Part shown: positions 43,107 to 53,244 of the stretch, in pieces | Layout: each line of letters opens with the position of its first letter | Numbering within the stretch: position 1 is the stretch's first letter | Made by a program: the position numbers and the translations under genes | NCBI GenBank assembly: GCA_018806985.1 | Contig: JADANN010000128.1 | Span: 265,174 to 329,173 of the forward strand | Direction of reading: 5' to 3' | DNA length: 64,000 nucleotides | DNA from: Angiostrongylus vasorum | Taxonomy: Eukaryota > Nematoda > Chromadorea > Rhabditida > Metastrongylidae | The notes under the pieces: generated by a model | Database searches by the model: none | The model's input: only the letters and a program-made list of their open reading frames with translations | Told to the model about the DNA's origin: nothing

Positions 43107-43386
43107 GCGTTGATCAATCCCCTGCGGGATGCACAATGCATTTCGACTTCATTAAGCATCGTTTGGAGGTGACTGAATGCATATTTGGCCCTTTACAATG
43201 ACTCGCGGTCGCCTACCGGTGTATCGAGCCAGTGCTGCTATCCTCCCAGACAAGTCTGGTACCAATTTGTCGATCCCGAAGGCATGGAAGGCTTGGTGGG
43301 CCATGGGCGCGGCGATCGATTCCAAGTGTGTGTTGCAGGGCGCCTCCGACCACTGCGCCACACGCGCCCTCCCAAAGGCGTACCTG
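43107..43386 (-). repeat. SINE-like repeat, family 1, best copy
   Basis: A minus-strand copy. The tRNA-like head GTGGCGCAGTGGTCGGAGGC near 43370 is followed by an imperfect B box (GGAATCGATCG), the body with gcccaccaagcc and gatcgacaaattggtacc, and the tail cattaagcatcg and gcatcccgcaggggattgatc. The same ends occur at 28607-28865 and, inverted, at 49335-49600. Confidence 0.6.
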
Positions 43387-43439
43387 AGCTGTTTGATCTT
43401 TAGATGGTTCGGGAAATATTACGCACAAGGAAGAGATTT

Positions 43440-44470
43440 GGTAAAGTCAAGTAATAGAAACACAGTGACTTATTACCTATTCTCTCACCCCTCAAACACC
43501 AAAAAGGCGCTTATAAGAAATATGCTTCGAATCGTCACCATCATGGACACAGGAACAAAGCAGAAGGAAGAATCCTTGAAGTTGGCGTGGCAAATGGCCA
43601 TTTCGAATGGCTACGAACTGTAGCTCCGAGGGATAGACGTAGAAGAAAAACCACACCTCTAAACGATAATTATAGTGAGAATATGATCACCTTCATCTTG
43701 TCCTTTATTTCAAACGAAATAAGTGCAGCGATGAAACGTTGCTTAAAGCGATCCGGTTTCGAGAATTCGTAAAAGTGATAGGAATACCACCGAACACTCT
43801 AAGACGCTAGCTAGTTCACAACCGCCTTTGTGAACACGTGTGCAATGAAAAATTGTCTAACATGCTCTGATGGTAGACACGGTGATCCTTTGTGTTCGCG
43901 TACGGTGTCGCTAATCTCTTTAAAAAGCGTGTGGGGGCGAACATGGGCGAACATGTTGGCGAAACTGGGTGGACTACTGTGCGTCCCGCTTAAAAGAACA
44001 CCTAGTCGAGATATTTAAATTGAAAGCCAAATACGCCGCTAGGCACGCATAGGGACGCAAAGACACAAGGGAGATGGTTTTGAAGTAAAATTCACTATCC
44101 CTGTAGAGTAATCTAAAACATCGGTGGGTAAAAGCTTTTGAAGCATTTTGGATCAATTTCAAAAATCCAAAAAAGAAGCCGCAAGGAGGAGTTTCCTGTG
44201 ATCACGCTTGGCCTCGTCTCATACCTCAGGCTGCTTTCTATAACCTGACCCAAGCATATTCCACGCACATATATTATTACTCCGTGGAGTTTCTTTCCAC
44301 CAATTAACCGCGATACTTATAAAAACCAAGTTAATGTGTTAAATCTCTATCTTCTAAGGTTATGAAAATGTCTGGCTGAGTAGAGTGCATATTGACCTTT
44401 CCAGGCTCTGAAAAGGGCGAAACCGCTTATACATTAGCTATTCTATGCTAATAAATTCTATAATACTAAC
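43440..44470 (+). pseudogene. Penelope-like element, decayed linker, endonuclease and repeat
   Basis: The plus strand reads FSHPSNTKKALIRNMLRIV and LAWQMAISNGYE (linker before the endonuclease), SFISNEISAAMKRCLKRSGF and PPNTLRR, then a broken GIY-YIG core with GETGWTT near 43965. The 3' tail and a terminal repeat fragment with ggctctgaaaagggcgaaacc at about 44405 follow. It aligns with the intact open frame at 16470-16871. Confidence 0.65.
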
Positions 44471-44689
44471 CCTTTCATTGTTCATTGAAGAAAAACAGAA
44501 AAAAAATCATCTGACAGCATCCAAACGAGTGCAATTCTGTCAATGACCGTCGGTCGAGGAGTGAGCTGCCACTTCATATGAACAAACTCTAGCTGAGTGC
44601 AATACAAAAGTGTAACTTTGCTATTGACTTTTCATCACTTCCATTGGAAAAAAATGGTTTGAATTGACGACACTATGTTGCCAAAGGTG

Positions 44690-44970
44690 TGTACGGCTGC
44701 TGCACTGCAGGGAATAATGAAGTTGTCAGAATGCGCATTCTCATTGATGGAAAATGCCTACGGAGTCGTCTTGTTGACGTTTTGTTGACGACAATTTCGT
44801 CTTCTAGAGATGTGCCAGTAGAACAAAAACAATGCTCAGTGAGATCGAAGAAGCTGGAAAAACGATTGGGTTGCGCATAAATCGGAAGACGCAGTTCATG
44901 AAATATCCGTAGTGCCAGAGTTAACTAATAGAGTGGGATGGTTCTCCGATTAGAGAGACCAGCTCGTCTG
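44690..44970 (+). pseudogene. Second LINE subfamily, RT motif C fragment
   Basis: Read across frames, an AALQGIMKLSE motif B remnant, the DGK segment before motif C, a damaged FADD position and then MLSEIEEAGKTIGLRINRK followed by TQFMKYP. These match the palm-thumb region of RTE-like reverse transcriptases and differ from the main family. Confidence 0.6.
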
Positions 44971-45179
44971 CACTAAATCTTAACTTTAACGGCTTTTCCA
45001 ATTCTCCTCATCCAGCACAGACGTGGATTGTTGTTTCAGTTACGTCATGAATTCTGCGTACTTACCACAAAGCGCTTGAAAAGGAATTTCTGAAATTCAA
45101 CCAAAATACACATGTTTAGCCTACCTTTGATTTTTCGTTACCTATCCTATTTTTCGATATTCAGGAGAATATACTTGGC

Positions 45180-45425
45180 ACTTGACACTTGAACGGCCCG
45201 TCCTCACTGGTTGTGCGGGCACCAGCATAATCACCATTTATAGGGAGATTTGCTGGTTAAGTCATTGTAGTTTCCTGGAATCCCAAGGTCAGTCTGGCCA
45301 AAGTCTGCCCCAAGTTTTCACCACCACGGGCAGTCGCAGCCCTTGTGGATCAGAGGGAGATTTGCCACCATACGACTTTGATACTAGGACGGCGGTGGAT
45401 CCTGATATAAGTGTGGAAGGCAGAT
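45180..45425 (-). repeat. Unclassified dispersed repeat, copy 2
   Basis: Inverted relative to 36500-36790. Shared words include gccaaagtctgcccca, ggatcagagggagattt and tgatactaggacggcggtgg. No coding function is seen. Confidence 0.55.
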
Positions 45426-45469
45426 GAAAAAAGCAGTGGGTTTTGGAGAAGCCGTTGATCTTGTAATTA

Positions 45470-45665
45470 TCGTTCAGATTTTCATCTTTCTATTTGTGCT
45501 GTTGAAGCGTTTGACCCAGTAAGTTGCGTATTAGTGTACCATTCCAAGCTCAGAAGAAGGCGATTCTGCAGGAACGTCAGCTACTGTTGTGTTGTATGTG
45601 TTCTATTTGCATGGAAGTAAACGCGTGCTGAATAACAACCACGCGATTGCTGAAAAAAGAAAACG
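45470..45665 (+). repeat. Penelope-like terminal repeat fragment
   Basis: Matches 20070-20250 (gtttgacccagtaagttg, cagctactgttgtgttgtatg, aataacaaccacgcgattgctga). The core at 45541-45580 is decayed (CAGAAGA, GGAACGTC). Confidence 0.5.
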
Positions 45666-45669
45666 AAAC

Positions 45670-46610
45670 ATTTATAATCCAATGCAGAGGTTATAGGAAG
45701 TTGACCTTGGGAAGTATATGTATTGATAAAAAGTTTCTGTGAAGTGTTCGTTTCGTTGGTGACGTCGTCATGTCTTTGAGGAGCAGAAGTAGAAAAACAG
45801 GAAATGATTAATTAGCTGAAGTAAGCGTGAAAAAAGATTGGACGGCGAATATAAAGGATAGGACTCGCAAGAAACTGTGTACGGAGGAAAACAAACTGAA
45901 AGAAATCGATGGTGCTCTTGTTCCAAGGACAACCTTGTGCGTGTATTTTGTGCGTTAAATTAACATCGAGAACGAGGAATTAGAAGGAGTGCAACACGGG
46001 CGCAATAATTTGTTTCAAAGAAGCCAATGATTAACTCGCTTGCGATCCAAAATTCCGCGATTAACTTTCCGACCGTACAGTCCTACACCAGTTCTCTATT
46101 ATGCAACGAAGACATAGGTTTCAATCGCCTTAGGGAATTCTGGGAGCCGCCTACTTAGCGCTTGAAAGATGTCTTCTGAAATATGATACGCACACACAAC
46201 ACCTATCCGGCATTCAATGCCCTGATCTTCGAAATTCAACTTCACATCAGTAGCGAACGACAGATGCCCTGATCATAATGGGTGTGAAGTAAAGACGACA
46301 GATAGGGAGAAAGAGCCGTACAGTGGACTCCGTGTATGTGCAAACGTCCGCTCGGATGACAGTCCAAACGAACTGCCGACGTGTTCGCGACTTAACCCAA
46401 ACATCCGTTCCCTGAGAAACGAAGCGATTTGTCGATATCAGAATATGCCCATTACCATGTTCCAAGTAGACCATTAGCATAGGAAAAAAGTGTGATAAAG
46501 AAACAAATTATAAATCTCCTGCTTCCATACTATGCGTAGAGAGGGCTATCGAAGCGTGCAATTAATATAGGTGTAACCTACACACTCATGTTTCTGTCAT
46601 ATAAAAACAC
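45670..46610. other. Unassigned sequence
   Basis: No coding family or repeat is recognised. The 77-codon minus-strand open frame near 46247-46480 shows no family features. Confidence 0.3.
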
Positions 46611-46611
46611 G

Positions 46612-46900
46612 TTTGAGAGGAATAGCGCAGTTGGTAATACTGTGGTCCATCGAGAAACAATGTTTTGATTCGAGCCCCCTTGCTAACTATGTCTTCCAGT
46701 CCATGTAGGAACGTTTCACCTCGGCTTTTTCTAAGATTGCAGGGGAAACGACTCGACCGGCATTCTATGACGCTCATAAAGAAGACCAAATCGTCATGCA
46801 ACAGCGCCTAAACAACACGCAAAATCCGAAGACCTTTGTGGACGATGAATGCAAGGAAACAAATCGAGTAGAAGTGCTGGAATCCTCACACTGGATTTGC
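46612..46900 (+). repeat. tRNA-derived SINE, family 3
   Basis: The head reads GGAATAGCGCAGTTGGTAAT (A box) and, 35 bases on, TTTGATTCGAGCCCC (B box), a good internal pol III promoter. A body of about 200 bases follows and is shared with 1560-1700. It lacks a cloverleaf that would make it a functional tRNA. Confidence 0.6.
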
Positions 46901-47195
46901 TGATAGGTCTTGTAATGTAAAGTGAAAAGAAAGTAATTACGCAATTTTTTTCAACTTTGGGTCAAGCTTTTTTTTTCAAGAAGAGGCATGCTTTATACAT
47001 TGGATTGACGCGAAGAAAGTCAACAAGAAGTTATCACAAGGTCACATTAGGGCAAAAACAAACAACTACATAATGATGAAAGCACACCACATGCATACGC
47101 TAAATAAACAAGGTAGAGACGGACGAAATTGGTTTAATGAAATACGAAAGGTAGCATTCAAGTAAATCAAAACATTTTACACTGCACTTATCTTT

Positions 47196-47215
47196 TTCTC
47201 TCTCTCTCTCTCTCC
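47196..47215. repeat. Short (CT)n microsatellite
   Basis: About ten CT units. No function inferred. Confidence 0.85.
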
Positions 47216-47619
47216 CATCTGTTTATCTCACTTCTTATAACAAATTTTTTACCACATTAGTTGCTTTTGTGTGTATTTATTTAGACACCCCAACACCTCA
47301 CATTGCACTGATCCCTTTCGTTAAATTCATTTTCTCGCATCTGTCATCGACGATGAACTTTGAATCTCGTTCTTCTCTTTAGCATGACGGGAGAATTCCA
47401 TCTTTTTCATAAAGTTCATTGAACAGATTGTGGAAAGCGCAGTTTTGATAGCGTCCCATGGAGGACTTTTTGTGGAAACAGAAATTCGGTTCTCAAACCG
47501 TGGTAATTTATGGTCCCTTTATGCACAGTTTACTAAGAACAATAAAACTATATGATCACGGTTTACGCATATAATCACTACGGCAAGACTGTCATCAGTG
47601 AGAAAGATATTCGAACCAC

Positions 47620-48215
47620 AGTGATGCTAAGATATCTGAAAAAATTTGGACGTCGGGTCAGATCGAAACACGACTCCCTTTCCGGGGTCTCGCGCACTAC
47701 ATACTACGCTACGGAGGCTCTGCAGTGCGTTTCTCTCAGCTACTTTCTTCTGCCCAACGCTGCCATCAGCTATCACCCGTCAGCGGGACTCATCTGGAGA
47801 GCTCAAATCGGCAATAAACCAGTTAGTAGCTGATGTAGTCGAAATCACAATGGTAACCCTTTCGAGGTACGATCTGAGTGAGATTCAACCGACAATGATG
47901 CTGAGATATTCGCAAGACTTGGACCCCAGGCCAGACTGAACCACGACTTCCCTTTTCGGTGGCCTGCGCATTACACACTGCGGGTGATTTCTGATGGTAG
48001 CTTTAGGTAAAAAACTATCTGAGAGAAACACAGAGCAAGGGCATCCGTGGCGCAGTGTGCAGCACGAGCTCTCGGAAACGGAAATCGTGGTTCGACCTGA
48101 ACCGAGGCTTACGTTTTGCGAATATCTCAGCATCGTTGTGATTGAATGCTACATCATACCTTGCCATAAAAGCTATAGTAGGCAGCAAATAAAAGTTTAG
48201 CAATGATAAAGATAG
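47620..48215. repeat. Two inverted SINE/MITE family 2 copies
   Basis: The block 47880-48000 (atgctgagatattcgcaagac, then ccagactgaaccacgac) is the inverted counterpart of 48035-48150 (gtggttcgacctgaacc, then gcgaatatctcagcatcg). The right half contains GTGGCGCAGTGTGC and GGTTCGACC, A- and B-box-like. The terminal module ending gcaaataaaagttt is at 48170-48200. Confidence 0.5.
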
Positions 48216-48219
48216 TTTA

Positions 48220-49330
48220 CCATGCACTGACTAAGGAAATGTAGGGAACAGCGACACCTACTCAACGATTCGTCGTGAAATGGTAATATAATAAAAGAGA
48301 TTGTTTGTGCTTGATGGAACGTCTAATACTGCAGAATGAGCTGTTCTGGAAGGCGAAAAAGATACATACAGATAAAAAGAAGTAGCCGAAGGCATACCAC
48401 TAATAGACGACAATCACACCTAGCACAGATGAAAGCGGTACAATGTTCATTAGCATATTATAATATTATTCAGGACGGATAACATTGGAACATGTATTCG
48501 TCTGAAAAGACAAAGTACTATTCCTTGAATTTCTCAATAAAGGATTCTGAAAACAAAGCAATGTTTCGTGTAGGCTTATAAATATATTGAAATGTACAAC
48601 TAAACCCACTGAATTGGACCGAATCGGTTCACTACGCGCCTGATTCTGAATTGTTGTAGACTTTCCACGATGCCCTCAAATAATTGCTGATGGCACTACA
48701 TCAAATGAGATCTAGCACAGGAATTTATTTTTGCAAAGTATTTTTTCGGTGTTTTCTCATTTCTCCAACCAAAAAATGTCATTTTTTACAATGTTTCGTT
48801 TGTTTTTTTAAGAAGTGTGATAAGGTTCAATCCAAAGCGAGAACTATGGCTATGGATTTATACAGCTACTGAAATAATTATTCAAGGATCGTTTACGAAG
48901 CCTTAATCTTATGATCGTGAGAGAATGACAGAAAAAAAGTGTCGAGCTATCACACACTTGCTTGTGAAAGTTTTTCTTTTCCTTTATTTCGCTGAGCATT
49001 GACTTTCACACTGACTTTTCGAGTAGTAGAATAAAAAAGTAACATAACTGAGATGCTATAGTAAGTGGCTAGTTCCTTTTCAGTCCCTGTTAGAAGATAT
49101 GTGGTAAGAGAGCAAAGAGGTTATAGAGGAGCCAGAACTGGATTGTTTTGTTTTTCCAAAAAGACTAGTGCTGGAGTGGTTTCATTTTCCAAAGTTGTTG
49201 AAACGAATACACTACTGAGTCATACCGTTTTGTCAGTATCGGGCATTCGGACGCGTGAATGTCTCTTAACCGCTTCATAAAGTCCACATCGTCACCGAAT
49301 GAAAACGTAAGTGGCAAGTCCCTCATGGGA
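48220..49330. other. Unassigned sequence
   Basis: AT-rich. No coding signal or repeat is recognised. Confidence 0.3.
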
Positions 49331-49334
49331 CCTA

Positions 49335-49600
49335 GGGCGCGTGCGAGGCAGTGGTCGGAGGCGCCCTGCAACACGCACATGGGATCGACCCCATCCCACT
49401 GGCCCACCAAACCCTGCTTCCCTCCGCGTTCGGCAAATTGGTACCAGGTATGTCTGGGAGGATGGCAGTACTGGCTCCGATACTTCGGTAGGGAACGGCG
49501 TGTCATTGTAAACACTAGATATGCATTCAATCACCTTAAACGGAAGTCGAATCTGCACATCCCTCAGGGATTGGTCAATACCGAGAGGTCTATCAAACAT
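49335..49600 (+). repeat. SINE-like repeat, family 1
   Basis: Plus-strand copy: GCGAGGCAGTGGTCGGAGGC (A-box-like), GGGATCGACCCC (B-box-like), cccaccaaaccctgcttccc, then the tail tgcacatccctcagggattgg. Open frames in this block are shadows. Confidence 0.58.
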
Positions 49601-49664
49601 GTCCTTCTGCTACTGACGAGGTGAATTGAAGTGTTCTCTGCAAGCATGTACAAACACAATGGTT

Positions 49665-49880
49665 TCAGAAATCACAATGTTTACTTTTTATTTGCTGCCT
49701 AGTATAATTTTTCGTGGTAGGGGTATATGCGAAATACAAAACACATCGATGTTGAGATATTTGCAAAACTCCGAACCGCAGATGTCTGCGCCGTTCAGCG
49801 TCACTATCGTTGTGGTTGTATTTCTCATAATACCCTGCCCGTGAAAAATTACACAAGGCAACAAATAAAAAGCAAACGCG
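49665..49880. repeat. Short palindromic MITE, family 2 ends
   Basis: About 200 bases whose two ends are inverted copies of the family 2 terminal module: actttttatttgctgcct...cgaaatacaa on the left, and ttgtatttctcataataccctgcc...caacaaataaaaag on the right. The internal tRNA-like block is missing. It behaves structurally as a MITE. Confidence 0.6.
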
Positions 49881-49934
49881 TTGTGATTCAAACAGCCTCA
49901 GATTAACCGGGTTCGTTGCCAAATTGGGGTTCCC

Positions 49935-50117
49935 AGATTAATCCCGTTGACTGGTGATTGCTCATGTCACTGATCGATAGAAAGCTAGCTAGAGACACCA
50001 AACCAAAGGACACGCATGGTGTAATGACGAACGCCTTAGCCCAGGAAAAGGTAATAGCGCGTTCGTTCCCCACCGCAGACACCTGCTGTCCGGAGTTTTT
50101 GCAGATATCTCAGCATC
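49935..50117. repeat. SINE/MITE family 2, split by palindromic element
   Basis: Contains cagattaatcccgttgactgg, the tRNA-like block (catggtgtaatgacgaacgc, gcgcgttcgttccccacc) and gtccggagtttttgcag. It ends in ATATCTCAGCATC and resumes on the far side of the insertion at 50623 (atatctcagcatcgttgtgg). Confidence 0.6.
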
Positions 50118-50278
50118 TCTTATTAACTTAAAAGACCGACTTTCTATAAACCTCGGAATAAGTAGTTAATATATTTATTTATATCATCCCTATAAACTAA
50201 TCTTCTTTAGCTGATGCGAGGTTGGTATAGGTCTTATATTGTCGTTGTCATTGTTAATGGTGTTGTTGGTCGATGGCT

Positions 50279-50318
50279 GACGTTTCGGCGATTTCGCCTT
50301 CCTCAGAGCTTGGACGTA
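50279..50318 (-). ncRNA. Hammerhead-like core, left arm
   Basis: Best preserved copy. On the minus strand: tACGTC, CAAGCT, CTGAGGA, A, GGCG-AAAT-CGCC, GAAACGT. Box 1, box 2, the stem II hairpin (4 bp) and an ACGT/ACGT helix next to the GTC are all present. Stem I would be minimal, so cleavage may need a dimer. Activity is not shown. Confidence 0.5.
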
Positions 50319-50469
50319 TTTTATACAAGAATCCTTTAATTATTCGGTGGAAAAAAAAGCCAGAGTATTAACGAAGATCAAACTTTTAAATAGGCGCCAT
50401 ATTGGTCAGAAACGCTACTCACCGTGATGTTACGAGTGTGACCGAATAATTAAAGTGTTCTTATATAAA

Positions 50470-50511
50470 GTACGTCCAGGCTCTGAGGTAGGCGAAATCG
50501 CCGAAACGTCA
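50470..50511 (+). ncRNA. Hammerhead-like core, right arm
   Basis: Same structure as the left arm, except that box 1 reads CTGAGGT. The last A of CTGANGA is changed, which should impair a hammerhead. Otherwise TACGTC, GGCG-AAAT-CGCC and GAAACGTC are intact. Confidence 0.42.
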
Positions 50512-50639
50512 GCCATCGACCAACAACACCAACAAAAACGAAAACGACAACGACAACGAAGACCTATACCAACCCCTCGCATCAGCTAAAGAAGATCAGT
50601 TTATAGGATGATATAAATAAATATATCTCAGCATCGTTG

Positions 50640-51440
50640 TGGTTGTGTTTCAGAACTGTCAGCGCATTCATGTAGAAGATGATTGTTTGAGGACTTGTAA
50701 AAGGACCCGTGTAAACATCTCCGCCGTTTTAGAGTTTCTTTTCACTAAAAAGTCGAAAAAGTTCGAAAATACATGGTGCGCGATTTGGACAACAACCAAA
50801 GAAGTCGCTATATTGAGGTATTGTCTGAGCTTTTTTCTCTACGTACTGGACGACCCGTCTCAACTCAGTTCAAAAAAATCACTATCGAATATTTTGTTGA
50901 CATTATTTAGCAAATTCCAATACCGTTTTTCCAGTAACCTAGTCACTGATCAATAATTCACTGTTTTTTTAATGGATGCATTCGAGACATTCAAAAGACC
51001 AAAAAATTTGAAGCAGTAGGTGAAGCCACCACTAAAATCCTAAAACGTTCGTGGGAGATGGATGCGAGAAAACGAAGCGGATGGAAGAAATGCTCAGACC
51101 CACACCAGATGTGATGCCGACTGATGTAAAAGCAAAAATAGAGGCGAGATTGAGGAATGATAATTGCAGCCACTTCGACTAGTCAACAAACATAAATACT
51201 CTTGCCTCGACATGACTCATGATGTCCGGTGTTGATCGAGGTTAGATTGAATAAATTATTTTAACTCCTTATTTTGCTGATCTTGAAAAGGACTTTCTTT
51301 GATTCTCTTCATTTTCTGACTAATAGCTGTCATCATACCTAATCCACTCTCTAACTCTGTCTTGCTACTATTTTTCTCTCTAGGATAAAACCTAAAACCC
51401 TTGCAGTTATTTCTAGTGCTATATGGAGAAAGCTAGTTCT
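50640..51440. other. Unassigned sequence
   Basis: After the remainder of the SINE-like repeat no feature is recognised. Confidence 0.3.
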
Positions 51441-51444
51441 TATT

Positions 51445-51755
51445 GATCTGTGCCGTCAGCAATCACCCGTCACCGGGACTGATCTGGGAGCCCATATCGG
51501 CATTGAACCCAGTTAGCTGAGGCTGTAGTTAAATCCATATAGAACTAGCTGAGAGACAGACGAAACGAAGGACCCGTATGGGTGTGGTGGTGAACGCGTT
51601 ACTCCCCGGAAAGGACAATAAGCGCGTTCGTTCCCCACTGCAAACACCTGCGGTCCGGAGTTTTGCAAATATCTCAGTAATCTTGTGGTTGTATTTCGCG
51701 TAATAACTCTGCCATAAAAAGTATAGAAGGCAGAAAATAAAAAGTAAAATATTGC
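51445..51755. repeat. SINE/MITE family 2, most complete copy
   Basis: Runs from gtcagcaatcacccgtcacc through gctgagagacagacgaaacg and the tRNA-like block (ggtggtgaacgcg, gcgttcgttccccac) to gttttgcaaatatctcag and the terminal module (ctgccataaaaagtatagaagg, ataaaaagtaaaat). Confidence 0.55.
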
Positions 51756-51789
51756 ATATATGGAGAGTTATTTGAAATGTTCGCCCCAA

Positions 51790-51900
51790 TAAGACCGCGA
51801 AGACCCACCTCGCGAAGACGACCACCTGTGGTCCATCAACTCTGATAATTGCTACTCTGAAGAAGGCGAAGACGCTGAAACGTTGACAGAATAAATTTTT
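51790..51900 (+). repeat. Penelope-like 3' end fragment
   Basis: The decayed coding tail (gacgaccacctgtggtcc) is followed by CTGAAGA, AGGCGAAGACGCT and GAAACGTTGAC at 51856-51886, with a GCG/CGC stem II. It is truncated at both ends. Confidence 0.45.
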
Positions 51901-51904
51901 ATAA

Positions 51905-53240
51905 CAATCCCACGTTAGTTTATCCTTGAAACTTGACCATTTATACTAAGGTTAAATGAGTGCCTTTTTACAAAAGTAAAAAATCATCCGATTGAGTTTT
52001 TCACGAAAAATCTATTGATTCGATTCGTGTTCCTTTCTCCTTTTCCTTTATCTGGATTCTTTCACTTCGGCTGAACCTTTGCACAGATCTGTGAGCTGAT
52101 TTCATATGGCTATTTTGAATCAATCATTTGTTTCCGATGTGGGAAACATATACGTTGTTGTAAAAGTGACTGCATTATCAAACGGTAAATTTTAAGTGTT
52201 GATGGGAAAGCAGAAACAGAACTTTATTAATCATGATTAATCCAGATATTTTTTTCGGTGCAATACAAGTCCCTTTACATTGGGTACTTAAAATTTCTGA
52301 ATGCCTGGAAGTGAGCAATTCTCCGAAAGCGTTCTTAACATCAGAAGTGTTGACAAACGTGGTCTTGATCTAAATCCACTGCAATGCACTCCAGTGGTCA
52401 TTACACGGGATCCATTTTTACTGGTAAGTCACAAAATGTTGAAAAAATTGTAGCCATCGTTGCTTAATAAAAACCAATAAGCAAACTTAAAAACGAAAAC
52501 GTCACTGCGTTCTGATCAGTAAGTGAGGCGATCAGTTATCCAGCTCTTACAGATTTCCAATTTGTTGTAGGTGCCATAACTGTAGCGTAGTCCAACCTTG
52601 AATTCTTCGTGGACTTCTTCTATATTTCTAACAGCACCAGCTTCGATAGTTACTATAAATCTTCGCCATGATCAACTTTTGATGACGCTTTGTTACTTCT
52701 TACTTACTTTATTCTTTTTCAACTCCTCCCTTTCAACCATTTAAAAAATCACTTGTATTACCACCGCACTGCATTTTCGGTAGCAGTTTCTTTGTCTAAT
52801 GGTCGTTGATGTCGAAAGCTTTCTTTCTTTCCCTTATGACCAGATTTTTCTAAGATATGAGAATCGCTGGAATTTGCTTTTACAAGGCATCATTTACACA
52901 TGTCACCTTTTACATTTGCCTTCTGATTTCGCAAGAATTTGCTCTATTCAAGCGCGATATAAAGCCGGTTTTATGAGATCACTATTTAGGGCTTAAGCGA
53001 AGTTCATTTCAAATTCCATGCATAGAACAGCGTGCAGCTACTATTCGGTTGTCAGGAAATCTTTACGTATATGATGCGAAGTGCGCCTTTATAGTGTTAA
53101 ATCCCACTCGTAACATCACGGCCCTGAGGAAGGCGAAATGCATTCGTTTAGACGCTGTCAAACACTTTCTCGTAGAAGATAAAGGTTAGAGCAAGAAACA
53201 GATGGTACACTGGACAGGATTGTATTACTTGTAATACGGA
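51905..53240. other. Mostly unassigned sequence
   Basis: No gene is recognised. Near 53120 the word ccctgaggaaggcgaaatg suggests a scrap of Penelope terminal repeat. Confidence 0.3.
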
Positions 53241-53244
53241 TTGC

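Larger units (their letters stand above)
50118..50622. mobile_element. 505-bp foldback element of two Penelope terminal repeats
   Basis: The left arm (50150-50370) and right arm (50430-50622) are near-perfect reverse complements, separated by a short spacer. Each matches the terminal repeat of the Penelope-like elements at 11.1, 36.4 and 37.5 kb and carries the hammerhead-like core. The element is flanked by ATATCTCAGCATC at 50105-50117 and 50623-50635. The interrupted SINE-like repeat continues on both sides. No coding sequence remains. I infer a non-autonomous element mobilised as a unit. Confidence 0.78.

Noticed and set aside
46612..46690. Functional tRNA gene
   Set aside because: A and B boxes are good, but the arms do not form a convincing cloverleaf and the sequence continues into a repeat body shared with another locus.
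49065..49624. Overlapping open frames of 66-121 codons on both strands
   Set aside because: They are shadows over SINE family 1, whose GC-rich body lacks stops in several frames.
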